DNA of 64,000 nucleotides, from NCBI RefSeq assembly GCF_027533845.1, contig NZ_JAPZVN010000010.1, forward strand, positions 174,836 to 238,835, given 5' to 3'. The position numbers were made by a program, and so were the translations under genes. This stretch comes from Streptomyces sp. RPT161 (GTDB lineage: Bacteria > Actinomycetota > Actinomycetes > Streptomycetales > Streptomycetaceae). Shown here piece after piece: positions 43,778 to 52,510 of the stretch. Position 1 is the first letter of the stretch, and each line of letters opens with the position of its first letter. The notes under the pieces are model-generated. The model did no database searches. It was not told the origin of the DNA and saw only the letters and a program-made list of their open reading frames with translations.

Positions 43778-43787
43778 GTTTGTGCAA
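43759..43787 (-). promoter_or_regulatory. predicted leaderless promoter
   Basis: On the minus strand TTGCAC (43782-43787) and TAACGT (43759-43764) are 17 bp apart. Seven bases later comes the ATG at 43751, so the message should begin at the start codon. The -10 and most of the spacer lie inside the palindrome, so a bound repressor would block polymerase. Confidence 0.6.
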
Positions 43788-43949
43788 CATGGCAGAGTGG
43801 CGCCCCTGTTGAGCCGGACAAACAGCATCGCCGACGGCACAGCCCGGGTGAGGATCGCTGATGTCGGCCGCCGCACCCTCTACCCCGGCGTCGACGCCAC
43901 CGGCGTGCACAACGGAATACAACTCACCCCCCGCCAACTCACCCTTTGA
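43770..43949 (+). pseudogene. decapitated gene: C-terminal coding remnant with intact terminator
   Basis: The plus strand reads SRTNSIADGTARVRIADVGR and GVDATGVHNGIQLTPRQLTL before a TGA at 43947-43949, with good codon bias and a strong terminator 11 bp further on. The frame is open upstream only into the palindrome (an ATG at 43770 lies inside it). It appears to be the end of a gene whose front was removed when the palindrome/TetR unit arrived. No family recognised. Confidence 0.4.
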
Positions 43950-43960
43950 ATACGAGGGAA

Positions 43961-43993
43961 GGGGCGGCCGCATTCCGAAACGGCGGCCGCCCC
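43961..43993 (+). terminator. GC-rich terminator hairpin
   Basis: GGGGCGGCCGC (43961-43971) and GCGGCCGCCCC (43983-43993) form a perfect 11-bp stem with an 11-base loop just after the stop at 43949. The stretch 43994-44208 holds no gene. Confidence 0.7.
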
Positions 43994-44208
43994 ACCCCGC
44001 ACCACCGCCGGTCTGGGGGCCAGCGCTACATGAACCACCAAGCAGCGTCGCTGACGGCCAACGCCCACGCCAGAGTCATCGAGTCACGCCGATGTGGTGT
44101 GCGTCGGACACGGCAACTCATCCGGACCGCGAGTGTGGGATGAAGGCCGCGCTGGAGTATCAAAGAGTCCGTGGGACTCGCGTGGTACGGGCCGTCTCCT
44201 CTCCATCG

Positions 44209-45570
44209 TCAGTCAGCGAGGGCGCCCATGGGGTCCCAGGCAGGCAGGACGATCGGCGGTTGGTCGAGGGCGGCAGCCAGCTGCGGCGGGAGCGCGGAGC
44301 GCCGGACCGCGATTTCGAAGACATGCTCACCGAACCATGAGTCGTTCATGGTCCAAAAGCCCTTGTCGGCCTTCTCCTCACCCCAGCTGTTCTCCACCCG
44401 CCAGCGGCGCGGGCTCCCTTCCACCACGTCGACGCCGGTGAACAGCATCGCGTGGGTCATCTTCGTGTCGTGGTGCAGCAGCCGAGCGGCCTTGCCCATG
44501 GTGAAAGGGGCGTCGTAGACGGCCGCGTAGTCGAAGAGCCCCGCGTCCCAGACGCCGACGTCCGCACGCATCATCTTGGCCACGTCGCAGCCGAACCACA
44601 CCGGCTCACCACCGATGATCGCCTCCGCGGCCAGCCGCTTCAGCAGCTCCATCTGCGCGTTGAGATAGACCACCGGCGGGGCGCCCACGATGTTGCCCAG
44701 ATACTCGACGGTGAAGGTGCGGCCGACCGGGCTCGACTCCCGCGGGTCGTGCACCAGGCAGACGTACTCGTCCAGCGGCAGCTCCACATACGAGGCAGCG
44801 AACTCTGCCGGTGTGAGCCAGCCATCGCGGTGGAACTGCTTGTCCTTGTCCTCCCACTGCCACAGGAACCGCTGCGGTGGCGTGCCGAGGTGGATGCTGA
44901 GCACCCGGTGGACGGCAGCCAGCACCTCCCGCTTGCGCTCGCGCCGCGCTTCGACTCCCTCGTCGGCCTGCCCACGCAGGTCGCGGGCGCCCTGGCGGAG
45001 CAGGGTTTTCAGGGCCCGGTTCATCGCCCGGGTCGCGGAGGAGCTGTCGGTCTCCGGCATGGCCGACTTGGGTACCAGGCCGTGCTTGGCGACGAGCGCC
45101 ACAAACATGTTCCACTGCCCACCGTCGCCGATCGGGTCCGCGAGCAGATGCGCCACCGTTCGGTCGTCCACATCCCGGTCCGAGGTTTCGATGATCGCCT
45201 CAAGGAAGTGGTTCGCCCGCTCGAACTTGTCCCACCACAGCAGGTAGTTCTGGGAGAACTCGAAGTCATTCACGCCCAGCTTCCGAGCAGCGCCGACCCG
45301 GAGCAGGTTGAGCCCGGCGAACATCCAACAGCGCCCGCTCTGCTTCTGGTTGGTGACCTTCCAGTCGTCCAGGTGGTGGGAGACCGAGTGGTCGATGCTG
45401 GTGAGGACCCGCCGATCCAGGGCGACATCGTCCACCGGCGTCTGGGTGACGGCGTTCTGCATCAGCCGGTTCACGGGCCGGGCGGCGAACTCCTTCTCGA
45501 AGAACTCAATCTGATCCGGGGTCAAACTGCGATCCATGGCCTGGCGGGAGTTATCGTTTCCGAAGGTCAC
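44209..45570 (-). CDS. pepC: bleomycin hydrolase/aminopeptidase C family (peptidase C1B)
   Basis: GTG at 45570 is preferred because GGAGG lies upstream, while the internal ATG at 45537 has no ribosome site. The 453-residue length fits the family. Active-site blocks: VTNQKQSGRCWMFAGLN (Gln and Cys about 81), MTHAMLFTGVD (His about 371) and RWRVENSWGEEKADKGF (Asn about 393). The ending is longer than the usual C-terminal arm. Family members form a hexameric cytosolic chamber that trims peptides and inactivates bleomycin by hydrolysis. In a streptomycete it may be housekeeping or self-protection; no bleomycin genes are nearby. Confidence 0.92.
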   Translation of the reverse strand: MTFGNDNSRQAMDRSLTPDQIEFFEKEFAARPVNRLMQNAVTQTPVDDVALDRRVLTSIDHSVSHHLDDWKVTNQKQSGRCWMFAGLNLLRVGAARKLGVNDFEFSQNYLLWWDKFERANHFLEAIIETSDRDVDDRTVAHLLADPIGDGGQWNMFVALVAKHGLVPKSAMPETDSSSATRAMNRALKTLLRQGARDLRGQADEGVEARRERKREVLAAVHRVLSIHLGTPPQRFLWQWEDKDKQFHRDGWLTPAEFAASYVELPLDEYVCLVHDPRESSPVGRTFTVEYLGNIVGAPPVVYLNAQMELLKRLAAEAIIGGEPVWFGCDVAKMMRADVGVWDAGLFDYAAVYDAPFTMGKAARLLHHDTKMTHAMLFTGVDVVEGSPRRWRVENSWGEEKADKGFWTMNDSWFGEHVFEIAVRRSALPPQLAAALDQPPIVLPAWDPMGALAD

Positions 45571-46006
45571 AGCGGTCTGCCTCCAGTTCCCAGCGGTTCT
45601 CAAGAGGAGCGCGCCCTCACCGTCGCACGGCCGTTCAGCCGGAGTCAACGGAGTATCCAAAGTGAGCCGCCACCGCCGAAATGCCGCCCACATGCGGCGG
45701 CCGACGCGATCGTCCGGCGCGCTGTCAGTTGATCTGGCCCTCTTCACTCGCCGTCTCGTATGAGCTGATCTGCCGCGCGGTGGCAGCCATACGGCGGGCG
45801 CGGGGACCGGGACAGGCGCGCCACGGGCGGATGGCGCGCGCAGGGGAAGGTCGAAGGCCGACGGCCCTCCTTCGAGCGTGGCGCCGGGCCCGCTCGACGG
45901 CGGGCGCTCAGCGGTCGGCCCGACTGGAAACGGCGCCCTGGGCGCGCAGTTCCGCCCCGGCGCGAGGCGCCGCGGCAACCGTCGCGGACTTCGCTGTGGC
46001 GGGATG
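45571..46006. other. intergenic stretch without a recognised gene
   Basis: No frame is convincing and no strong hairpin was noticed. Confidence 0.4.
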
Positions 46007-46477
46007 TCAGAGCTGGTCGTAGATGGCGGCCAGATGTCGCAGGACGTCGGTGGCGGCGTCGAGGGCGGCGGTGTCGTGGTGGCTGAGTGCGGCGTGCAGG
46101 GCCTGAGTGAGGACCGCTTGGCGCTCGCGGTGCCGCTGCGTGCCGGTGGGGGTGAGGGTGACGACGGCGGTGCGTTTGTCGCCGGCGGAGCGTTCGCGGG
46201 TGACGTAGCCGGCGTTGACCAGGCCGTTGACGAGCTGCGTGGCGGCGGCGTTGGTCGTCTCGGTGGCGGTGGCGAGCTGGGTGACGGTGAGGGGGCCCTG
46301 GTCGGCCAGAGCGCGCATGGCGCGGGCGTGGGTGAGGGAGAGAGCGCCCGCGGTGCGGGTGGCGCGACCGCGTAGCCGGGCGTCGGCGGCGCTGAGGCTG
46401 TAGGCGGCGCGGGCGAGCCGGTCCAGGGCGTGGTCTCGAGGGCTTTCAGCCGGGGTGACCTGGGCTTGTTCGGTCAT
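46007..46477 (-). CDS. MarR-family regulator
   Basis: The 156-residue protein has the MarR winged helix: LSLTHARAMRALADQGPLTV, LATATETTNAAATQLVNGLV, then the wing NAGYVTRERSAGDKRTAVVT. The helical N- and C-termini form the dimer. It is divergent from the alpha/beta hydrolase at 46613, with a double palindrome in the promoter between them. Confidence 0.93.
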   Translation of the reverse strand: MTEQAQVTPAESPRDHALDRLARAAYSLSAADARLRGRATRTAGALSLTHARAMRALADQGPLTVTQLATATETTNAAATQLVNGLVNAGYVTRERSAGDKRTAVVTLTPTGTQRHRERQAVLTQALHAALSHHDTAALDAATDVLRHLAAIYDQL

Positions 46478-46519
46478 GGGAGGGGTCTCCGGTTCGGCGC
46501 TCGTGGCGAAGTCGTGCAG

Positions 46520-46562
46520 TTGACATCCAGACTACCGTAAGTACTTAATAGTTAAGTACTTA
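46520..46562 (+). promoter_or_regulatory. promoter with overlapping MarR-type double palindrome
   Basis: TTGACA (46520-46525) is followed 16 bp later by TACTTA as a -10-like element. The 10-bp palindrome TAAGTACTTA occurs at 46538-46547 and 46553-46562, and the two are mirror-arranged around TAG, giving 11-bp arms (TAAGTACTTAA / TTAAGTACTTA). A regulator bound here would cover the -10 of the hydrolase gene. Confidence 0.7.
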
Positions 46563-46612
46563 TCGAGATGCCGAACGGTGCGCCGCTGAATCCCCCCGAA
46601 AGGACATCCGTC

Positions 46613-47869
46613 ATGACCACACGTTCCACCGGCCAGACCTGGGCCCTGGACATCGCACTCGCCCAGGGCGGCTTCGACGCGCTGCACCCCGGCGCCAAGG
46701 GCACCCTGGAGCAGCTCGGACACGACCACACCGACTTCGACAAGGTCTTCGAGCTGGTCCGCAGCGGGGCGATGCTGCCCAAGGCGTGGGCCACCGTCGC
46801 CGGGCAGGCCGAGGAGCGGGCCGCCCACCACGAGCAGGGCGGCTTCACGCAGACCGCCGCCGACCTGTACGCGCGGGCCGCGGTGATGTGGGGCCGCGCC
46901 CAGTACTCCGTCTTCGACGCCGCCGACCCGCGCAAGCTCGCCTTCCGCGAGCACGCCAACCACTGCGTCGAGCGCCTGGGCGCGCTGCGGGGCGGCCGGG
47001 TCCGCCGGGTGGTCCTGGACTTCGAGGGCCAGCACATCTACGCCCTGCTTCACCTGCCGGCCGGCGAGGTCCACAACGCGCCCGCGGTGATCCTCGGCCC
47101 GGGGATGGACATGATCAAGGAGGACTACATCTACGCCGCCGAGCGGTACTACACCTCGCGCGGCATGGTCGCCCTGTCGATCGAGGGCCCCGGGCAGGGC
47201 GAGTCCCGGGCCAACGGGCTGACCGTCGACCTCACCAACTACGAGCGTGCCATCAGCCGTTACATCGACCACCTGGCATCCCTGCCCGAGGTCGACCCGG
47301 ACCGGATCGGCATGTTCGGCATAAGCATGAGCGGCTACTGGGGCTCGCGCGCCGCCGCCACCGACCGCCGCCTCGCGGCCCTGGCCGCCTTCGAGGCCGT
47401 TACCGGCGACTTCGCCACCATCTTCGAGCGGGCCCAGCCGACCTTCAAGAACAACTACATGTTCATGTCCGGCTACAGCGACGAGGAGGCCTTCGACCGC
47501 GAGCTGGTCGCCCGCATGCCACTGGGTGATCTCGTCGCCGACATCACCTGCCCGGTCCTGTACGGCATCGGCGAGTTCGACGAACTCACCCAGTTGGAAC
47601 AGGCCCTGGCCAACTATGAGCGGGTGCGCGCCCCCAAGGAGATGCGCGTCTACGAGAACGAGTTCCACCCCCTGGGCGGCGTCGCGGCCGAGATCTTCCG
47701 CTTCGGCGCCGAGTGGATCGAGCGTGCTCTGAACGGCGAACTCGCCGAGCCCGGGCGCGACGTGCGCCACTACGTCCACCGCGACGGCCGCACCACCGAC
47801 GGCACCGCCAACCCCACCTGGTGGCTCGACACGATCCCCGCCCAGATCACCGAGGCCCGCCGCGCCTAG
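46613..47869 (+). CDS. alpha/beta hydrolase (DUF1100/2,6-dihydropseudooxynicotine hydrolase type)
   Basis: ATG 46613 after GAAAGGACATCCG. The 418-residue protein has a helical N-terminal cap (FDKVFELVRSGAMLPKAWAT, AADLYARAAVMWGRAQYSV) and a hydrolase core. The core comprises APAVILGPGMDMIKEDYIYA, VALSIEGPGQGES, nucleophile MFGISMSGYWGSRAA, acid LYGIGEFDELT and His ENEFHPLGG. This fold cleaves C-C or ester bonds in dihydropseudooxynicotine hydrolase and FrsA-like proteins. It is under probable control of the divergent MarR. Substrate not predictable. Confidence 0.9.
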   Translation: MTTRSTGQTWALDIALAQGGFDALHPGAKGTLEQLGHDHTDFDKVFELVRSGAMLPKAWATVAGQAEERAAHHEQGGFTQTAADLYARAAVMWGRAQYSVFDAADPRKLAFREHANHCVERLGALRGGRVRRVVLDFEGQHIYALLHLPAGEVHNAPAVILGPGMDMIKEDYIYAAERYYTSRGMVALSIEGPGQGESRANGLTVDLTNYERAISRYIDHLASLPEVDPDRIGMFGISMSGYWGSRAAATDRRLAALAAFEAVTGDFATIFERAQPTFKNNYMFMSGYSDEEAFDRELVARMPLGDLVADITCPVLYGIGEFDELTQLEQALANYERVRAPKEMRVYENEFHPLGGVAAEIFRFGAEWIERALNGELAEPGRDVRHYVHRDGRTTDGTANPTWWLDTIPAQITEARRA

Positions 47870-47889
47870 GAACGAACACCACCGCCGAG

Positions 47890-47930
47890 AGCCCTGCTCC
47901 CTCCGCGACAACACGCGCAGGGGCAGGGCT
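47890..47930 (+). terminator. terminator hairpin
   Basis: AGCCCTGCTCC (47890-47900) pairs with GGGGCAGGGCT (47920-47930) with one G-U pair, 21 bp after the hydrolase stop. Confidence 0.6.
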
Positions 47931-48647
47931 TCCGGCTAGGAATCCTCGGGAGGCCAGGTGGCCTGTTGCTTCTGGGTCGGACAGGTGGGGTGAGCTGGTG
48001 AGTTGCGTCCGGGTGATCGTGGACTTCGGGACGGCGGTGGCAGGTTGGCCGTGTGAGGGGTGTAAGTCGAAGACCTACTGGGACCCGGATGCGACATCGC
48101 GTCCGATGGAGACGTCGAAGCGGCCCTGGGGGCGGACCTGTGTTCCTGGGCGGCAGGGCATGCGGTGCTGGAGCAAGTCGTTGAAGTGGCCCGCCGGTTC
48201 GCCTTCGCGCATGGGTGTGGTGACGGGCGGGCGCGGGCGGGGGCCAGGTTCACCGGCCAGGAGAAGGGGCAAAGAGCGGCTGCTGCTCGGCGGTTGAGTG
48301 ACCCGGGCGGCCCGGTCGGGTCAGTGGGCGCGGCTGACACGGAGGAACCGGGCCAGGCAGTCGACGGACGGTCCACGGTGACAGTCGCCCCACACGTACG
48401 GCGCCAATGGCATAGAGCACGCAGAACCAGGCCCCACACCACCGAATGGATCTCGCACGTTTACGGTGTCAACAGCTTTACAGCTGCGAGCAGTTGTGGC
48501 CGCGGCCGACGCGGATGAGGTTGTGTCCGTGACGCCCCGGCCCGATCGGTGCGCACCCCCGCGGTGGACAGCAGACGGACCAGGCCCGGCGCGCAGCGGA
48601 CGGACTGACGGATGGCGAAGAGCCCTACTGCGAGGAAAGAGGCGGAT
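47931..48647. other. intergenic stretch without a recognised gene
   Basis: Open frames on both strands lack starts, ribosome sites and family patterns. TTTAC occurs twice about 20 bp apart near 48460-48480 beside a minus-strand TTGACA; its meaning is unclear. Confidence 0.35.
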
Positions 48648-50111
48648 ATGACAGCGAGTTCGGGGCCCGGCGAGGAGCTCGCATGGCTGGACGCTACGGC
48701 GCAGGCCGACCTGGTGCGCCGTAGCGTGCTGTCGCCGACGGAGCTCGTCGAGGCGGCGATCGAGCGGATCGAACTGCTCAACGACAAGCTCAACGCGGTG
48801 ATCACGCCCCTGTTCGAGAAAGCGCTCGCCGAGGCCGGGGCAGCCAGGCTGCCCGACGGCCCGTTCCGCGGCGTGCCCATGCTGCTGAAGGACATACTGT
48901 GCCATTCCGCGGGCGACCCGACCTACGGCGGGATGCGCGCGTTGCGAGACCGGGACTGGCGGGCTCCGCAGGACTCCACTTTGGCGGCGCGGTTCCGATC
49001 GGCCGGATTCGTGTTCTGCGGCAAGACGAACCTCCCTGAACTGGCCACCAGCGTCACCACGGAACCGCTCGCGCACGGGGCGACTCGAAATCCGTGGGAT
49101 CTCACCCGTTCCCCGGGCGGTTCGAGCGGTGGTTCGGCGGCGGCGGTCGCCGCGGGCATGGTCCCCGTGGCGCACGGCAACGACATGGCCGGCTCGATCC
49201 GGATGCCCGCGAGCGCCTGCGGAGTCGTCGGCCTCAAGCCCACCCGGGCCCGTACCACATTGGGGCCGCGGTACGGCGAGTACTGGGGAGCGGGAACACA
49301 CGAACACGTGCTGACCCGCTCGGTCCGTGACACCGCCGCCGTGCTGGACGTGACGGCCGGCATGGCGGTCGGTGACCCGTACACCGCCCCGCTTCCGATG
49401 CGGCCCTACCGCGAGGATGTCGGTGCCGATCCCGGCACCCTGCGGATCGGGTTCCGTTCGACGCCACCGGGCGCGACCGCCCCAGCCCACGAGGACTGCG
49501 TGGCGGCCGTAGAGCACACTGCGCGGCTGCTCGACGCGCTTGGCCACCGCGTCGAGCCGACACCGGCGGCTGCCCTGGATTCTCCCGCCCTGTTCGAGGC
49601 GCTGCCGACGCTGTTCTCGGCGATTCTCGCCTGGGAGCTCGAAGAATGGTCGGAACGCCTCGGTGAGCGGCTCGAACCCGCCGACCTGGAACCGATGAAC
49701 GGGCTACTCGCGGAGGCTGGCCGCTCGGTCACGGCCGCGCAGTGGCTCTCCGGTGTACAGGCGTGGCAGCAGTGGGCGCGCGGCGTGGCAGGCCTGTGGG
49801 AGACCGACGTCGACGTGCTGCTCACGCCAACGCTGCCCACGCCGCCGCTGCCGCTCGGGGAGCTCGCGCCGACGGCGAAGGATCCGATGGAGCTGGTGGC
49901 CGGGGTCACCAAAGGCATCGCCTTCACCCTGCCGTTCAACGTCACCGGTCAGCCCGCCGTCTCCCTGCCCCTGTACCGCAACGCCGACGGACTGCCGATC
50001 GGATTGCAACTCGTCGCGGCCTACGGGCGGGAGGACGTGCTGATCCGGTTGGCATCCCAGCTCGAACAAGCCGCTCCGTGGTCGGGCGAGCGACCCCCGT
50101 TCTCCGCGTAG
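48648..50111 (+). CDS. amidase (amidase-signature family)
   Basis: The ATG at 48648 has GAGGAAAGAGG just upstream; an in-frame ATG at 48612 is less likely. The 487-residue enzyme has the full Ser-cisSer-Lys triad: Lys81 in VPMLLKDILC, the cis-Ser in TRSPGGSSGGSAAAVAAGM (about 159) and nucleophile Ser183 in NDMAGSIRMPASACG. The usual GGSIR is AGSIR here. The C-terminal half (LFEALPTLFSAILAWELEEW, DVLLTPTLPTPPLPLGELAP, PFNVTGQPAVSLPL) fits AtzF/6-aminohexanoate-type amidases. Cytosolic; no partner gene; substrate unknown. Confidence 0.92.
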   Translation: MTASSGPGEELAWLDATAQADLVRRSVLSPTELVEAAIERIELLNDKLNAVITPLFEKALAEAGAARLPDGPFRGVPMLLKDILCHSAGDPTYGGMRALRDRDWRAPQDSTLAARFRSAGFVFCGKTNLPELATSVTTEPLAHGATRNPWDLTRSPGGSSGGSAAAVAAGMVPVAHGNDMAGSIRMPASACGVVGLKPTRARTTLGPRYGEYWGAGTHEHVLTRSVRDTAAVLDVTAGMAVGDPYTAPLPMRPYREDVGADPGTLRIGFRSTPPGATAPAHEDCVAAVEHTARLLDALGHRVEPTPAAALDSPALFEALPTLFSAILAWELEEWSERLGERLEPADLEPMNGLLAEAGRSVTAAQWLSGVQAWQQWARGVAGLWETDVDVLLTPTLPTPPLPLGELAPTAKDPMELVAGVTKGIAFTLPFNVTGQPAVSLPLYRNADGLPIGLQLVAAYGREDVLIRLASQLEQAAPWSGERPPFSA

Positions 50112-50231
50112 GCGCGCGGGCCGTCGATGTCAGCGGGGTGGAGACCGCGGCATGCGCCATACGCGAGGCGGCCGAAGCGGCTGCGGTGCTAGATGGTCTG
50201 CTCAATCGGACAGGACGACGGCACCGCGCGG

Positions 50232-51143
50232 TCAGCGGGGTTGGTTCAGCTCGGTGGAGATCTTCGCGAGCTGTTCGAGGCGGCGCTCAAGGCTGGGGTG
50301 GGTGGAGAAGAGGTTGAACAGGGTGGCTCCGTCGCCGAGGGCAGGGGTGAAGAAGAACGCGTTGAACGGCTGCGCGGTGCGCAGATCCTCCGACGGGATG
50401 CGGGCGATGTCGCCGCTGACCTTGGTCAACGCAGAGGCAAGTGCCGAGGGGCGTGCGGTGAGCATCGCCGCTGCGCGGTCGGCGGCAAGCTCCCGGTACC
50501 GGGACAGGGCTCTGATCAGCAGGAAACTGATCGTGTACACGACGGCGGAGACGGCCATGATCAGGGCGAGCAGGAGCGCGGTGTTCTGGTCGTTGCGGCG
50601 CCCGCCGAACAGTTCCGAGTAGAAGGCGAACCGCACCAGCAGTCCGGCCAGGACGCCGAGGAACGAGGCAATCGTGATCACCGCCACGTCGCGGTGGGCG
50701 ACGTGGGAGAGCTCGTGGGCGATCACGCCTTCCAGTTCCTCGGTCTCCAGGCGTCGCAGCAGGCCGGTAGTGACGCACAGCACCGCGTGGTCGGGGTTGC
50801 GGCCGGTGGCGAACGCGTTGGGCATGCCCATCTGCGAAATGGCCACCCGCGGTTTGGGCATGTCGGCGGTGGCGCACAGGCGGTCGACGATGCCGTGCAG
50901 GTGGGGCTGCTCCCGTGCGCTGACCTCGTGGGCGTGCATGGCGAACAGGGCGATCTTGTCCGAGTACCAGTACTGAGCGGCCAGCAGTCCGGCTGCGACG
51001 ACCACCACCAGGATCCAGGACTTCAGCAAGGCGACCAGCGCCGCGATGAAGGCAACGTAGAGCAGGCCGAGCAGGAACATGGTGATCACCATGCGTACGC
51101 TCAGCTGCCGGTCGGGGCGGAAGCGGCTGCGCATCGCGCTCAT
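50232..51143 (-). CDS. htpX: HtpX-type membrane zinc metalloprotease (M48)
   Basis: The 303-residue protein has two N-terminal transmembrane helices (MVITMFLLGLLYVAFIAALV and LVVVVAAGLLAAQYW) and the zinc motif VIAHELSHVAHRD (His143, Glu144, His147), with the third ligand in SRYRELAADRAAAML. Two more hydrophobic segments follow (ASFLGVLAGLLVRF, LLLALIMAVSAVVYTISFLL). It degrades damaged membrane proteins. Its start overlaps the stop of PspAA by ATGA, placing it third in the pspA operon. Confidence 0.93.
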   Translation of the reverse strand: MSAMRSRFRPDRQLSVRMVITMFLLGLLYVAFIAALVALLKSWILVVVVAAGLLAAQYWYSDKIALFAMHAHEVSAREQPHLHGIVDRLCATADMPKPRVAISQMGMPNAFATGRNPDHAVLCVTTGLLRRLETEELEGVIAHELSHVAHRDVAVITIASFLGVLAGLLVRFAFYSELFGGRRNDQNTALLLALIMAVSAVVYTISFLLIRALSRYRELAADRAAAMLTARPSALASALTKVSGDIARIPSEDLRTAQPFNAFFFTPALGDGATLFNLFSTHPSLERRLEQLAKISTELNQPR

Positions 51144-51418
51144 CTGAGACTCAGTCCCTTGTCGGCCAGCCCGGCCAGCACCCGCGAGTGGCCGGTGGCC
51201 TCGTCGGGCAGTGCCAGGTCAGACGGCGTGCGCGTGTCATTCGGCAGCGGCACGCCCAGGCTGCGAACCGCGTTCAGCAGCGCGCGCAACGCGTTGGCGA
51301 ACTCGAGTTCGTCGCCGGACTCGGCGGCCGACCGCACGGCGGATTCCAGTTCGTCGGGCTTCTCCAGGTGTGTTCCGGCGATCTCGCATTGGCCTTCGCC
51401 GAGGATCCGCACGATCAC
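51140..51418 (-). CDS. PspA-associated protein PspAA
   Basis: GTG start at 51418, overlapping the PspA stop (GTGA), with its own stop overlapping the htpX start (ATGA). The 92-residue protein MIVRILGEGQCEIAGTHLEK with ELESAVRSAAESGDELEFAN and VRSLGVPLPNDTRTPSDLAL matches the small acidic partner found between PspA and HtpX in actinobacteria. Exact role unknown; probably modulates PspA. Confidence 0.85.
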   Translation of the reverse strand: MIVRILGEGQCEIAGTHLEKPDELESAVRSAAESGDELEFANALRALLNAVRSLGVPLPNDTRTPSDLALPDEATGHSRVLAGLADKGLSLR

Positions 51419-52200
51419 GATGTCGCCTCCCGGCCCGATTCCTCAGGGCCCGACGGCTTCTCGCCGACACTGCCCAGGGCAGGCGGGGCGGAGGCCGCTG
51501 GGAGCTCTGCCTTCAACCGGGCGAGTTCCGCGTCGACATCGTGACCCGCGGTGGCCGCTTCGAGTTCGGCCTGGATGTCGTCGCGGCCCGCTGGGACAGT
51601 GGCGTCCTCCAACGCGCCGGAGGCGAGCAGCTCGTCGAGGGCTCCGGCGCGGGCTTGCAGCTGCTCGGTCTTGTCCTGGGCCCGACGCATCGCTATGCCG
51701 AGGTCGCCCATCTCCTCTGAGATGCCGGTAACGGCCTCGCCGATGCGAGTCTCGGCCTCGGCTGCGGTATAGCTGGCTTTGATGGTCTCCTTGCGGGTAC
51801 GGAAAGCGTCTACCTTCGTCTGCAGCCGCTGGGATGCCAGGGTGAGCTTCTCCTCCTCCGCCTGGAGTGAGGCCTCCTGCCCCTGCAGGTCTTCGAGCTG
51901 CGTGGCGAGGGCAGCACGCCGCGTGAGGGCCTCGCGAGCGAGATCCTCCCGGCCGACGGCCAGCGCCTGCTGCGCCTGGCCCCAGAGTTTCTCGTCGGAC
52001 TGCCGCAACTGGGTCATCTGCAGTTCGACGCGCTTGCGGCTGGTCGCCACGTCCGCCACCCCGCGTCGCACGTTCTGCAGCAGCTCCAGCTGCTTCTCGT
52101 AGGAGTAGTCCAGCATCTCTCTGGGATCTTCGGCCCGGTCCAGGAGCTTGTTGGCCTTGGTCCGGAACAACGCGGTGATGCGACGCGCGATGCTGCTCAT
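51415..52200 (-). CDS. pspA: PspA/IM30 (Vipp1) family envelope-stress protein
   Basis: ATG 52200 after GAGAGGAAGTGACG. The 261-residue protein is almost entirely coiled coil: MSSIARRITALFRTKANKLL (membrane-binding helix), AEDPREMLDYSYEKQLELLQ (the conserved DP segment), LRQSDEKLWGQAQQALAVGR and KVDAFRTRKETIKASYTAAE. The C-terminal tail is disordered (PPALGSVGEKPSGPEESG). It assembles on damaged membrane in an ESCRT-III-like way to hold the proton gradient. First gene of a tightly overlapped three-gene operon. Confidence 0.94.
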   Translation of the reverse strand: MSSIARRITALFRTKANKLLDRAEDPREMLDYSYEKQLELLQNVRRGVADVATSRKRVELQMTQLRQSDEKLWGQAQQALAVGREDLAREALTRRAALATQLEDLQGQEASLQAEEEKLTLASQRLQTKVDAFRTRKETIKASYTAAEAETRIGEAVTGISEEMGDLGIAMRRAQDKTEQLQARAGALDELLASGALEDATVPAGRDDIQAELEAATAGHDVDAELARLKAELPAASAPPALGSVGEKPSGPEESGREATS

Positions 52201-52510
52201 GCTCGTCACTTCCTCTCCTGTCTCCACTGTCCTACCTGCCGGGCTCTGACGCGCTGCGCCGTTCGTCCCCGCCTCGGGGGCCGGTCACAGACGCGGCGCG
52301 CTCGGCGGACGGTCCGGCGACACTCGAAGTTTTTGAACATTCAAGGAATGGCGGTGGAGCTGTGGAACTGTCCAGGACGTCTCGCGTAACGGAGCCCAGG
52401 CGGCAGCCGCCTGCGAGACGTATCCGGGGCGGCGACTGAGCGCGCGGAGTGTCGTGGTTCTGACCGGGCAGGCCGAAGGCCCGTCGGGTCAGAGGCGGGA
52501 TGATGAATGT

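Noticed and set aside
46532..47914. 460-codon minus-strand frame opposite the alpha/beta hydrolase
   Set aside because: Antisense shadow of a gene with a complete catalytic triad; composition is Val/Gly-rich without motifs.
50193..51731. 512-codon plus-strand frame opposite htpX and pspAA
   Set aside because: Gly/Val/Gln-rich shadow; the minus-strand genes have clear motifs and 4-base overlaps.
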